Shown one piece after another: positions 25,887 to 34,221 of a stretch of DNA of 35,635 nucleotides; the first letter of the stretch is position 1, and the number at the start of each line of letters is the position of its first letter. The notes beneath the pieces were generated by a model. That model worked only from the letters and a program-made list of their open reading frames with translations. It was not told the origin of the DNA and did no database searches. The stretch is taken from the NCBI GenBank assembly GCA_021841155.1, contig JAKBVU010000005.1, positions 1 through 35,635 on the forward strand, in the 5' to 3' direction. The stretch comes from a bacterium. GTDB taxonomy: Bacteria > Patescibacteriota > Saccharimonadia > Saccharimonadales > UBA4665. The position numbers and the translations under genes are program-made.

Positions 25887-25935
25887 AAATAAAAAGCGGT
25901 CCTTGGGGAACCCTACGACAGGGAGCAAAGACCGC
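25887..25935 (-). terminator. Hairpin with T tract ahead of the recombinase
   Basis: On the minus strand GCGGTCTTTG (25926-25935) pairs with CAAGGACCGC (25896-25905) with one G-T wobble. A smaller CCCT/AGGG hairpin sits in the loop, and TTTTTATTT (25887-25895) follows. It ends about a dozen bases before the recombinase ATG, so it is either the terminator of the upstream genes or an attenuator of the recombinase. Confidence 0.7.
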
Positions 25936-26000
25936 CATTTATGCTGATTATTGATTGTTGTCGTATATTACCCATTTTTATTATCTAGCCTAAATGCTCA

Positions 26001-26564
26001 CTAATCACTGAATGGACCAGAAGTATCTACTACACAGAACTCAATATTTACAGCCATGGAATCTAGATTTTTGCCTAAATCGTTCCCTAAACCAGGATAA
26101 TCCTCTTCCTCTTTAGCTTTCTCTTCGGGGCTTAACGCAGCATACCAACGATAGTTTTGTTCTTCTGTGTGCATATCAATAAATCTGATATCATCGTCAG
26201 CAAATATTAGCTCAACACCGCTATGACTAAACGTTGATTCCCAATAGTAATATTCGACTATAGAGCCAAATACTTGCGGATAAGGGGCAATGATATATTT
26301 AATTCTGTCAGTATCTTTAAGCTTTGATCCACCACGAAGCTGGTTAGTGTCCAGGCAATACTCATACGCTTTTTGTAGTGCGATAGAACTACTTCGGCCA
26401 GTAGTTATACCAATTTGTTTCGCCCAAGCTAATATGTCTAAATTATTATTTTCAGCAAACTTGCTTATAAGTCGTTTCTGTTCACCTATACTTGGCTCAT
26501 CGTCATCTATGGCAGTTCCTACACTACAGTAAGCAATTGCCTTATCTTTATTTGCATTATCCAT
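26001..26564 (-). CDS. Catalytically dead resolvase-domain protein
   Basis: 187 residues that align along the N-terminal domain of the neighbouring recombinase: KAIAYC-V-T against KAIALC-V-T, then EQKRLI, LDI-W-K, DRIKYIIAP, and SIVEYYYWESTFSHSGVELI against SINEYYWWKMEFQNIGVRLI. Every catalytic residue is changed: the nucleophile Ser is Gly16, its Arg partner is Ser14, the Gln is lost, and DRFMR is PQVFG (96-100). There is no DNA-binding recombinase domain; the acidic tail (SPEEKAKEEEDYPG) is unrelated. It cannot cut DNA. It may pair with the active recombinase as an inhibitor or direction factor, which is inference. A good Shine-Dalgarno AGGAGA precedes the ATG. Confidence 0.75.
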   Translation of the reverse strand: MDNANKDKAIAYCSVGTAIDDDEPSIGEQKRLISKFAENNNLDILAWAKQIGITTGRSSSIALQKAYEYCLDTNQLRGGSKLKDTDRIKYIIAPYPQVFGSIVEYYYWESTFSHSGVELIFADDDIRFIDMHTEEQNYRWYAALSPEEKAKEEEDYPGLGNDLGKNLDSMAVNIEFCVVDTSGPFSD

Positions 26565-26577
26565 TGTCGTGATTCTC

Positions 26578-26742
26578 CTAAACTTTAATTAATGTTTTAT
26601 CTTCAGCCTTAACTTTTTCAATCTCAATAAGCTCCTTTCTTTTTCGATATTCCTCAAATAGAAAGGCAGCTAAATTATCAAAAGCTTCATCAAACTGCTT
26701 AGTTGACGTTTTTGTATTAGATTGAAGTGATACACTTTCCAC
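26578..26742 (-). CDS. Small charged helical protein of the recombinase region
   Basis: 54 residues if begun at GTG 26742; the frame also allows GTG 26763. The C-terminal two thirds is a charged, likely helical stretch (FDEAFDNLAAFLFEEYRKRK, then ELIEIEKVKAEDK). No family is recognised. It ends 13 bases before the dead resolvase and shares its direction, so the two probably form one transcript. No ATG start exists and the ribosome site is weak, so the start is uncertain. Confidence 0.45.
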   Translation of the reverse strand: MESVSLQSNTKTSTKQFDEAFDNLAAFLFEEYRKRKELIEIEKVKAEDKTLIKV

Positions 26743-27017
26743 AAGGAGTACCGTTCCTAGCACAGCTAATAAGACTTAAGCTATGTAAATAGTTAAGTTT
26801 AAGAGCTTTGCTTTTACTGGAACGCTACCACACCGCGCGCCTGTCTATATTGATCGATACAATATTCGTGGTCTTTAGTATTTGTTTAAGTATACGGAGT
26901 TGCTCGTGTATCTACGATAATGCAATCATAGCCTAACCTTTAGCGTCTTGCAAACAATATTAGATGTATTACTTACTACGTTATAAGGTGTTAAGGGGTA
27001 GATTTGCTAAAAATGTT

Positions 27018-27046
27018 TTGACACTACGGTCATGACGTAGTATAAG
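27018..27046 (+). promoter_or_regulatory. Strong promoter with operator-like palindrome in its spacer
   Basis: A perfect TTGACA (27018-27023), 17-base spacer and TATAAG (27041-27046). The inverted repeat ACTACG...CGTAGT (27023-27041), with inner TCATGA, fills the spacer, where a bound repressor would block RNA polymerase. Confidence 0.6.
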
Positions 27047-27207
27047 CATTAGGCTTTTCGTGTCTATTTGATCTATGAGTTATAAAAACTACCCAACCCT
27101 TAATAGGATTTATAAACTCGCGAAAATCACTCCCTAGTTGACGAGTAGTTAGCCACCCCTCAAACATTCGAAATCAGTGATGGTTTGGTGCAGGTATAGC
27201 TACCCTC

Positions 27208-27239
27208 AACGGTTATGAAATTACCGAACGGTTACCGAA
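27208..27239 (+). repeat. Interleaved short direct repeats
   Basis: AACGGTTA occurs at 27208-27215 and 27227-27234. TTACCGAA occurs at 27221-27228 and 27232-27239, 11 bases apart, or one helical turn. They may be protein-binding sites. Confidence 0.4.
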
Positions 27240-27398
27240 AAGTTGCCTTACTCCCACGCATAATGAGTTTTACTTACATAGAAGCGATATATGCGCGGTT
27301 ATTCAGCAAGATGTGGAATCATGCGCCTCATAAGAGTAAAGCGTATTAAAACTGCGCCCTGAAGCTTAAAATGATTCGTTTTATCCCTGTTAAAATGA

Positions 27399-27404
27399 TA
27401 TAAT
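27399..27404 (+). promoter_or_regulatory. -10 box ahead of hsdR
   Basis: A perfect TATAAT, giving a leader of about 25 bases before the TTG start. The -35 region is weak (around 27375-27381). Confidence 0.45.
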
Positions 27405-27435
27405 AAGCCTACTTTTATTAAAGAATGGACATTTT

Positions 27436-29829
27436 TTGAGTCAAAAAGAAGCTTATTCCAGAGTCGTTATAGATCGTAAATTACGAGAGGCTGGTTGGGA
27501 TATTGAAGATCAAAATCAGGTTGTATTTGAAGATCATGGTAGCGCAGGTAGAGCGGACTATGTTCTTAAAGATAAAAGTGGTAAACCAATTGCATTAGTT
27601 GAAGCTAAGTCTCCTGACATTGATCCATATTCTGCAAAGCAACAAGCTCTTAATTACGTTGAAACTCAGTATAAAGGTCAGGTCGACTACATATACCTTG
27701 CTAACGACCATCTTATTTATTATTGGGACGTGGCTTCAGGCGACGCAGTACCTGTACCGGCATTTTTCTCTCAAGAAGACTTAGAGCGCAAAAGACATTC
27801 AGGCAGGATAGGTATAGTTGAACCCTTATTACAAAAAATAGTAGATAAAAATTACTTTAACGACATCGATTCAGCCATTGCGTTGCGACCGTACCAAATT
27901 AAAGCTTACGAAAGTATAGCTTCTGGTTATGACGAAGGTAAACGTAGCTTCTTACTAGAAATGGCTACTGGTACAGGAAAGACAGTTTTAGCGGCACTAG
28001 TCATTAGTAAGTTTTTACGAACTCACCAAGCTCAGACAGTTCTATTTGTAGTCGATCGTATTGAACTAGCCTCTCAAACTAAAGGTTCATTTGAACGGCT
28101 ATTAGGTAACTTATCTACGGTTGCTACCTATTGGGGAGGCTCTAAAAAGAATTTAACTGGCGCAAACGTGGTAATAGCGACCATACAATCTCTTGCTCAA
28201 CACGGAAAAGATACTTTTTCATCAGGCTACTTCGATCTAGTTATCCACGATGAAGCACACCGCAGTATCTACAGCCCACAAGCTCGTTTAGCTATGGATT
28301 ATTATGTTGGAGCTACTAGGATTGGGCTAACTGCAACACCAAGAGACTTTTTGAAGAATATAGACATTGAAGATTTATCCATTAATGATCCAAGAGCTGT
28401 AGAAGCTCGTATACAGCGAGATACATATCGTTATTTTGGTTGTGAAGATGGAAATGCTACTTTCCGTTATACCATTCAAGACGGTGTGCGAGATGGTTAT
28501 TTAATCCCACCAAAACTTCACAAGATGAATACTGTCCTAACGCAAGCTGCATTGAGCGATCAAGGGCTTGTACTTAGCGAAGAAGATATCGAAGGAGAAA
28601 ACTACAAAATCCGTGATCTAGAAAAGAAGGTATATTTACCAGAACGCAATAAAGCGATGATGACTGAGTTTCTAGAGTATGCAGAGAAAAATAATCGCAA
28701 TGAAATCGGTAAAACAATCGTGTTTGCAGTATCGCAACGACACGCTTTTGAATTAGAAAAAGTTCTAAATGCCATGCACCCTGAATATAACGGTAGATTT
28801 GCTAAGTCAATAACAAGTAAAGTTACCGGAGCAAGAGATATTGCCAGAGACTTCAGAAACCCTGATATTCAACTACCTCGTATTGCGGTGTCAGTAGATA
28901 TGCTTACTACTGGTTATGACGCTCCTGAAGTGCAGAACATAGTTCTCGCTCGTCCAGTCTTTGAACCTACTACATATCAGCAAATAAAAGGTCGTGGAAC
29001 TAGATTGTGTGAAGAAATTGGTAAGAAGCAATTTGTAATGTTTGATTTCTGTGGGGTGTGCGAATATTTCGATGAGCAATATGATTGGGAGGCGCCACTT
29101 GCTTTACCTAAGAGTGAAGCACTGGCTTCTGCAAACCAAGCTCAAGAATACGAAGCTTCACTATCAGCTAGTATTGATAATAATGTAGCAACTGATCAGA
29201 CAGTTGGTGCAGTTAAAACTGATCCACTAACTTCACATACAGCTGATATGGTTAGTACTCGTGATTTTATAGAAGTGGGTCCTGAGGGAGATAAAGTCGA
29301 CAGAGAAATGTATAAGGAAGAATGGACAAACGCAGTGCGGACATTCGTGGGAGAACACCCTGAAGTTGAATCTATGATTGATGACGAAGATAAAACCGAA
29401 GAACTACTTGAACTTATAAACAGTGAACTTCTTAATCGCCCTAAGCATTACTTTAACGAAGAAAATTTGATAAATTCACACAGAGTAATCGCTTCAATTA
29501 AAGACTTTTTATTATCTGCACTTGATAAAAAACCTTTACCACAACGCGAAGAACAATTAGACCAATGGCGAGACGGAATGATTGAGAAGTTTGGCAAGAA
29601 ACAAGGCGCCACACAAAGACGGGTGTTGATGGTGGATATGATTGCTACTGAAGTAGTACAGGACAATAACTTGAGAAATGCTATTCAGCAATCACCGAGT
29701 ATAAGTTTTCTGCAAGACGAACCATTTAATCAGGGTTACACTGTGCGTGAATGGCTAGATACTTTTGGTAAGGACGAGCTAGAAGACATCGTCTCCGATA
29801 TTAACAGTAATAGGTTACTTAAAGTCTAA
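27436..29829 (+). CDS. hsdR: Type I restriction enzyme subunit R
   Basis: The DNA-translocating and cutting subunit of a type I restriction-modification system, 797 residues, in the range of the EcoEI-like group. The N-terminal nuclease domain shows D41 (GRADYVL), E56-A-K58 and QQALNYVE. The helicase core has Walker A MATGTGKT (176-183), DEAH (272-275), GLTATP, and later MLTTGYDAPEV and QIKGRGTRLC. A C-terminal helical part binds the methylase complex. The start is TTG 27436 after GGA; the nearby ATG is out of frame. hsdMS follows after one base. The coding is less AT-rich than the host genes to the left. Confidence 0.95.
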   Translation: MSQKEAYSRVVIDRKLREAGWDIEDQNQVVFEDHGSAGRADYVLKDKSGKPIALVEAKSPDIDPYSAKQQALNYVETQYKGQVDYIYLANDHLIYYWDVASGDAVPVPAFFSQEDLERKRHSGRIGIVEPLLQKIVDKNYFNDIDSAIALRPYQIKAYESIASGYDEGKRSFLLEMATGTGKTVLAALVISKFLRTHQAQTVLFVVDRIELASQTKGSFERLLGNLSTVATYWGGSKKNLTGANVVIATIQSLAQHGKDTFSSGYFDLVIHDEAHRSIYSPQARLAMDYYVGATRIGLTATPRDFLKNIDIEDLSINDPRAVEARIQRDTYRYFGCEDGNATFRYTIQDGVRDGYLIPPKLHKMNTVLTQAALSDQGLVLSEEDIEGENYKIRDLEKKVYLPERNKAMMTEFLEYAEKNNRNEIGKTIVFAVSQRHAFELEKVLNAMHPEYNGRFAKSITSKVTGARDIARDFRNPDIQLPRIAVSVDMLTTGYDAPEVQNIVLARPVFEPTTYQQIKGRGTRLCEEIGKKQFVMFDFCGVCEYFDEQYDWEAPLALPKSEALASANQAQEYEASLSASIDNNVATDQTVGAVKTDPLTSHTADMVSTRDFIEVGPEGDKVDREMYKEEWTNAVRTFVGEHPEVESMIDDEDKTEELLELINSELLNRPKHYFNEENLINSHRVIASIKDFLLSALDKKPLPQREEQLDQWRDGMIEKFGKKQGATQRRVLMVDMIATEVVQDNNLRNAIQQSPSISFLQDEPFNQGYTVREWLDTFGKDELEDIVSDINSNRLLKV

Positions 29830-29830
29830 T

Positions 29831-32359
29831 ATGTCTACATTTTTTAGCACTGGTTTAAACAAAAAAATAGACGCTCTAATGGATCGTCTGTTTGGTGCTG
29901 GTGTTGCCAGTCATGCGACTATTATCGAGCAAATTAACTACCTAATGTTTTTACGAGCGCTAACTTCTCATGATGACGAGGCTAAACTTTTAAATCCTGA
30001 TCACGAGGAAATCTTTAAAGGTGAACTGGCAAAATATAGATGGGACAATTTACTAATGCTTAATGCCGAAGTTCTATTTGATACTTTGGAGGAAGCCTAC
30101 CGTAAACTACCTGAGTTAACGACCGATAAAACTGTAGCCTTACTGTTTCGTAATGCTCACATAAAAGTTTACGACAAGCCTACGTTACGCGTTCTGCTTC
30201 ACGAAATAGAAAAACTGGTTACAGAACTTGATGACGTAGCTAGGCATGGATCGAAAGACATTTTTGGAGATATGTACGAGTATCTACTTTCAAAGCTTGC
30301 ACAAGCTGGCACAAACGGTCAGTTCAGAACACCACGACATATTATTAAATTCATATTAGATGTAGTTGATCCTGAAAAAGGCGAAACAATACTCGACCCT
30401 GCTTGTGGAACAGCTGGATTCTTAGTAGCTGCCTTAGATCACTTACGACATAAATATAGTTCAGAGCGGTTTATAAAAGATGGTGCGTTTCCAATGGATA
30501 AGCTAACAGGTAATGAACGAGACTTTATCTTTAATCACGCATTCACGGGTTTTGATAGTGATGAGGATATGGTTAAGTTCGGCGTCATGAATCTATTCCT
30601 TCACAACCTAAGCAATGCCAGCATTAAACGACAAAATACGCTGGTTGATACAGCAGGAGATAGAACCAAATGGGACGTAATACTTGCTAATCCACCATTT
30701 GCAGGAAAGATTGAACCCGAAAGTGTTTCTGAAGATTTGCGTATGGGAACAAGAGCAACAGAAGTTCTATTTGTACGTTACATGATAGATCACCTATCCT
30801 CAAAAGGGAAAGCTGGAATTATTGTCCCAGAAGGAGTTATATTCCAATCAACGAATGCTCATAAGCAACTCAGGCAAAAATTGGTTGACGCTGGTTTATG
30901 GTGCGTAGTTAGTTTACCTTCTGGAGTATTCCAGCCATATAGTGGAGTTAAGACATCGATTCTATTTATTGATAAGGATCTGGCGAGTAAGTTTAATCGG
31001 ATTATGTTCTTAACAATTAATTCAGATGGTTTTGATCTTAGTGCTAACCGACGATCTATTTTACAGAATGATTTACCAAATGCCTTGAAGCTTATTCAGT
31101 ACTGTAAAAAAGAGATTGAAGCAAGACACATTAGAGATAACTATTACTTTCCTTTCGAGGATTCAGATCACTCAATAAGCATTGCACCACTCCTTTATTC
31201 GTTCGAAAAGGTAAGTAGAATCAATGAGGAAGAAGATATAACACTACAATCGGAACGCTATAAAGTCAGAGAAGTCGGTAATCAAAGGTGGCCTTTGATC
31301 GAGCTTGAAAAGTTACTAGATTACGAACAGCCGACAAATTATATTGTTCAAACTACAGATTACAGTAATAAATACACAACCCCCGTCTTAACTGCAGGAA
31401 AAAGTTTTATATTGGGATATACGAATGAAAAAATCGGAGTATATGATAAAAGACTACCCGTTATCATTTTTGATGATTTTACAACTGCGACAAAACTCGT
31501 TGACTTTAACTTTAAAGTAAAATCTTCTGCGATGAAAATACTCCAAGCAAGAACTTCAGATATCGATATTAGTTACGTTTACTATGCTATGCAGAATATT
31601 GATTTTAAGCCAAAAGAGCATAAACGTTTTTGGATCTCACAGTATTGTAAGTTCAAGATTCCTGTGCCACCTATTGATATACAAAGACAAGTTACAATTG
31701 AATTAGATAATTATCAAAAAGTTATAAATACTACTAGACAATTAATAAGTTTATTTAAACCATCGTTTCAAATAAATCCTAAGTGGGAAAGCCGAAAACT
31801 TAAAGAACTGGCAACTATTACATCTAGTAAAAGGATATTTCAATCAGACTACGTTAATAAGGGCGTGCCGTTCTTCAGGACCAAAGAAATAGCAGAACTT
31901 GAGCTTGGTAAGAAAATTTCGACTGAGTTGTTTATAAGCGAAGAAAAATATAGAGAAATATCAGCTAGTTTTGGTAAGCCTGTTGCCAATGATATTTTAG
32001 TTTCAGCTGTAGGCACAATCGGTAAGGTGTGGCGTATACCAGAGGGCTTTTATGATTTTTACTTTAAGGATGGCAATCTTCTTTGGTTAAAAGATATCAA
32101 AGATCTTGTGTTACCAGAATATCTAGAAGTAGTAACTCGTAGCTTACTAGTTAATCAAACAATGTCTGCAGGTGCCGCATACCAAGCACTAACAATTGTT
32201 AAATTTAAAGAATTGGAAATTCCTATAGCACCGATGGACGAACAGAAACAAGTCGTGGCTCAATTTAACAAAGAGCAACAGATCATTAATTCCAATAAAG
32301 ACCTCATTAAAATATACGAAGACAAGGTTAATTCAAAAATTAACGAACTATGGGCTTAG
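29831..32359 (+). CDS. Fused type I methyltransferase-specificity subunit (HsdM-HsdS)
   Basis: 842 residues joining two subunits that are normally separate. Residues 1 to about 480 form HsdM: an N-terminal helical domain, SAM motif DPACGTAGFL (189-198) and catalytic NPPF (287-290), which marks an adenine N6-methyltransferase. From about 487 two target-recognition regions follow. The first begins WPLIELEKLLDYEQPTNYIV and the second, near 651, KWESRKLKELATI. Each ends in an IPxPPID/IPIAPMDEQ segment with a helical spacer. The two regions read the two halves of a bipartite target; the site itself cannot be read here. The gene is coupled to hsdR (one base) and to the AlbA_2 gene (three bases). 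Confidence 0.92.
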   Translation: MSTFFSTGLNKKIDALMDRLFGAGVASHATIIEQINYLMFLRALTSHDDEAKLLNPDHEEIFKGELAKYRWDNLLMLNAEVLFDTLEEAYRKLPELTTDKTVALLFRNAHIKVYDKPTLRVLLHEIEKLVTELDDVARHGSKDIFGDMYEYLLSKLAQAGTNGQFRTPRHIIKFILDVVDPEKGETILDPACGTAGFLVAALDHLRHKYSSERFIKDGAFPMDKLTGNERDFIFNHAFTGFDSDEDMVKFGVMNLFLHNLSNASIKRQNTLVDTAGDRTKWDVILANPPFAGKIEPESVSEDLRMGTRATEVLFVRYMIDHLSSKGKAGIIVPEGVIFQSTNAHKQLRQKLVDAGLWCVVSLPSGVFQPYSGVKTSILFIDKDLASKFNRIMFLTINSDGFDLSANRRSILQNDLPNALKLIQYCKKEIEARHIRDNYYFPFEDSDHSISIAPLLYSFEKVSRINEEEDITLQSERYKVREVGNQRWPLIELEKLLDYEQPTNYIVQTTDYSNKYTTPVLTAGKSFILGYTNEKIGVYDKRLPVIIFDDFTTATKLVDFNFKVKSSAMKILQARTSDIDISYVYYAMQNIDFKPKEHKRFWISQYCKFKIPVPPIDIQRQVTIELDNYQKVINTTRQLISLFKPSFQINPKWESRKLKELATITSSKRIFQSDYVNKGVPFFRTKEIAELELGKKISTELFISEEKYREISASFGKPVANDILVSAVGTIGKVWRIPEGFYDFYFKDGNLLWLKDIKDLVLPEYLEVVTRSLLVNQTMSAGAAYQALTIVKFKELEIPIAPMDEQKQVVAQFNKEQQIINSNKDLIKIYEDKVNSKINELWA

Positions 32360-32362
32360 TCT

Positions 32363-33034
32363 ATGATAACTCCAACTGATCCAGATAATGTTATCCAGGG
32401 TATCTTACTAAGCCCTAATGAAACCAGATCCGTAGAATTAAAGCCCTGTATGGATTGGCCTTCAGATAGGACTGCACTTCAGAATCATCTCAAAGCACAA
32501 GAAATTATTGTTAGTATCTTAGCGATGTCAAACACCGCAGACGGCGGATTGATTATTGTTGGAGTTAAAAAGGACACAGAGGGAAAGTACTCTCTTGAGG
32601 GCGTTAAGGAGGAGAGCCTAGCTACTTATGATCAAGATAATATATTCGAACAAGTTAGAAGTTGCGGTGACCCAGAACCTCAATTTGAAGTATTAAATAT
32701 TGCTTATGAATCTAAGAATTATATTGTTTTTGATGTTAAGAGTTTTGCTTTTACTCCGATAGTTAGTCGTAACTCAAAAAATTTACCGAAACTAGATTCT
32801 GGGTTTATGTACATACGAACATTTAAGCCTGAATCAAAGAAAGCAGTAACACCAACTGATGTTAGAAGCATAGTAGATTTATCGGTCGAAAAAGAACTTA
32901 CAGCTTTTTCTTCCAGAGTCCAGAATCTTATAAGTAATGGTCAATTGCTACTACCATCGCAAGAGCAGGTTCAACCTAACAGTAAGGATAATGCCTCATT
33001 CAATGAAGAGTTAGAGGATCTTAAAAATGGATAA
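32363..33034 (+). CDS. Schlafen/AlbA_2-type domain protein in the restriction operon
   Basis: 223 residues. The N-terminal two thirds matches the AlbA_2 putative nucleic-acid-binding domain: an ExK strand (SVELKPCMDW), then IIVSILAMSNTADGGLIIVG with the glycine-rich turn, and a later strand FMYIRTFKPESKKAVTP. Related Schlafen-type domains bind or cut RNA or DNA. Whether this one is active is unknown. The C-terminal 60 residues are helical and end in a polar tail. It starts three bases after hsdMS and overlaps the next gene by eight bases, so it belongs to the restriction operon. It may be a defence add-on or a guard module. Confidence 0.7.
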   Translation: MITPTDPDNVIQGILLSPNETRSVELKPCMDWPSDRTALQNHLKAQEIIVSILAMSNTADGGLIIVGVKKDTEGKYSLEGVKEESLATYDQDNIFEQVRSCGDPEPQFEVLNIAYESKNYIVFDVKSFAFTPIVSRNSKNLPKLDSGFMYIRTFKPESKKAVTPTDVRSIVDLSVEKELTAFSSRVQNLISNGQLLLPSQEQVQPNSKDNASFNEELEDLKNG

Positions 33035-34097
33035 GAAAGCACTAATATTAAAAATTAAAGGCGGCGGGTATTGGGAAGTTAATATTAGACCCGTTGTATA
33101 CCCTGAGACTAAGCTAACTCACCCACGATTAAAGTCATTAACACAAGAGTCAGTAGTGACGTTAAGGGGTTGGGATTATCCGCATTATCGTGATAGGAAC
33201 GGAGAGCCGGTTAATATTCAAAATGGCATAGAAAAATACACGGACTTCGATGATATAGGTGCTTATGAACTTTGGCGTATGACAATGTCGGGTAACTTTT
33301 ACCATATATTCGGTTTAACGGAGGATCATTTCGATCGCGCATATGATAGTTACTACACGAGAGGTGAATCCGCAAAAGACAAAAGAGTTCTTAGTGTATG
33401 GGGTACTTTATATACGTTGACAGAGATTTTCGAGTTTGCAAGGCGATTAGCCCTCAAAGATTTATTCGGTAAGCAGATTTACATTGACGTTAGTCTTCAT
33501 TCAATACAGGATAGAGAACTTATTGTAGATAACAGTCAAAAAATACCTTTTTCATACTCACGAAAGTCAGTTGAATATTCCTGGAGCAATAAACAAAAAA
33601 TATATCAGACCAAAAACTTTATAAATTCATCGTCTGACATTTCTTTTGAAGCATTTATTGACTTAATGGCTCTTTTTCAATGGGACAATCCACCCATAAG
33701 CAATCTTAAGGACGATCAATTAAAATTTTTAAAAGTTCCAGCAACTACAGAACAAATACCTGAAATAACTTTGCAGATAAATGGTCAAGCAAATAAAAAC
33801 AATCTTGAATTAGGTTTTGTAAACCAGTCTGGTAGAAACCTGGTGATAGAATCAATAGAAGTTGACGGAGCTAAGACAATATTCAACCAGCAGTTCCTTA
33901 AACTTTTTAAACCAGGGAGTATAGAAACGCCTACAGGTATATTTGACGAACCTCGTGACGCGGTATCTATAAGAGTAATATACAGAACGCTCGATAATAG
34001 AATATATGAGCTAACTCAAAAAGGAATCCAAGAATCAAGGGCTGACGGACGCTTTAATATTATATTTCCATCCCCATCATCAATAAAAGCTATTTAA
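33027..34097 (+). CDS. Unrecognised protein, last gene of the restriction operon
   Basis: 356 residues with no motif I can assign. The N-terminal half is rich in aromatic residues (GGGYWEVNIRPVVYPETK, then VVTLRGWDYPHYRDR) and a helical stretch WGTLYTLTEIFEFARRL. The C-terminal third looks like a beta-sandwich (ITLQINGQANKNNLELGFVN, SIRVIYRTLDNRIYEL). No membrane helix or signal peptide is seen, so it is probably cytosolic. The ATG lies inside the end of the AlbA_2 gene (eight-base overlap), so both should be made in a fixed ratio and may form a complex. A new accessory component of a defence operon is my leading guess. Confidence 0.6.
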   Translation: MDKKALILKIKGGGYWEVNIRPVVYPETKLTHPRLKSLTQESVVTLRGWDYPHYRDRNGEPVNIQNGIEKYTDFDDIGAYELWRMTMSGNFYHIFGLTEDHFDRAYDSYYTRGESAKDKRVLSVWGTLYTLTEIFEFARRLALKDLFGKQIYIDVSLHSIQDRELIVDNSQKIPFSYSRKSVEYSWSNKQKIYQTKNFINSSSDISFEAFIDLMALFQWDNPPISNLKDDQLKFLKVPATTEQIPEITLQINGQANKNNLELGFVNQSGRNLVIESIEVDGAKTIFNQQFLKLFKPGSIETPTGIFDEPRDAVSIRVIYRTLDNRIYELTQKGIQESRADGRFNIIFPSPSSIKAI

Positions 34098-34138
34098 TAA
34101 ATCTATAACGATCGATGTAATACTGCAAACATTTTTCA

Positions 34139-34202
34139 GTCGTCGGAAAAATCTAAATCTTCACGGCGCCGTGACTTTTCAACATTTTCCCGCCGACGGG
34201 AA
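34139..34202. terminator. Cluster of GC-rich hairpins between convergent genes
   Basis: A 14-base perfect palindrome TCACGGCGCCGTGA (34161-34174) and a hairpin TTCCCG-CCGA-CGGGAA (34187-34202). Each is followed by a near-identical ACTTT(T)CAAC. An outer GTCGTCGG (34139-34146) could also pair with CCGCCGAC. Probably a bidirectional terminator for the hsd operon and the leftward gene; no classical long T tract. Confidence 0.5.
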
Positions 34203-34221
34203 CTTTCAACTTACTGAATAA

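Larger units (their letters stand above)
26764..27435. other. Non-coding control region between the recombinase unit and the restriction operon
   Basis: About 670 bases with no convincing gene. It separates the leftward recombinase unit from the rightward hsd operon, so it should hold promoters for both. I see a strong rightward promoter with an internal palindrome (27018-27046), short repeats (27208-27239) and the hsdR -10 box. Two small rightward frames lie in it, MSYKNYPTLNRIYKLAKITP (27075-27137) and a 44-codon basic frame (27215-27349). Neither has a ribosome site, so I do not call them as genes. Confidence 0.6.

Noticed and set aside
25887-25935. A T-box or other known riboswitch before the recombinase
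   Set aside because: No T-box sequence or known riboswitch core is visible; only the hairpin plus T tract is supported.
26001-26564. The dead resolvase as the broken-off N-terminus of a former integrase
   Set aside because: It has its own strong ribosome site, a distinct acidic tail and a clean stop. The changes fall on catalytic residues while the fold-related positions are kept, which is not the pattern of random decay.
27075-27349. Two small plus-strand frames in the control region as genes
   Set aside because: Neither has a Shine-Dalgarno sequence or a -10 box at the leaderless distance, and their lengths are within chance.
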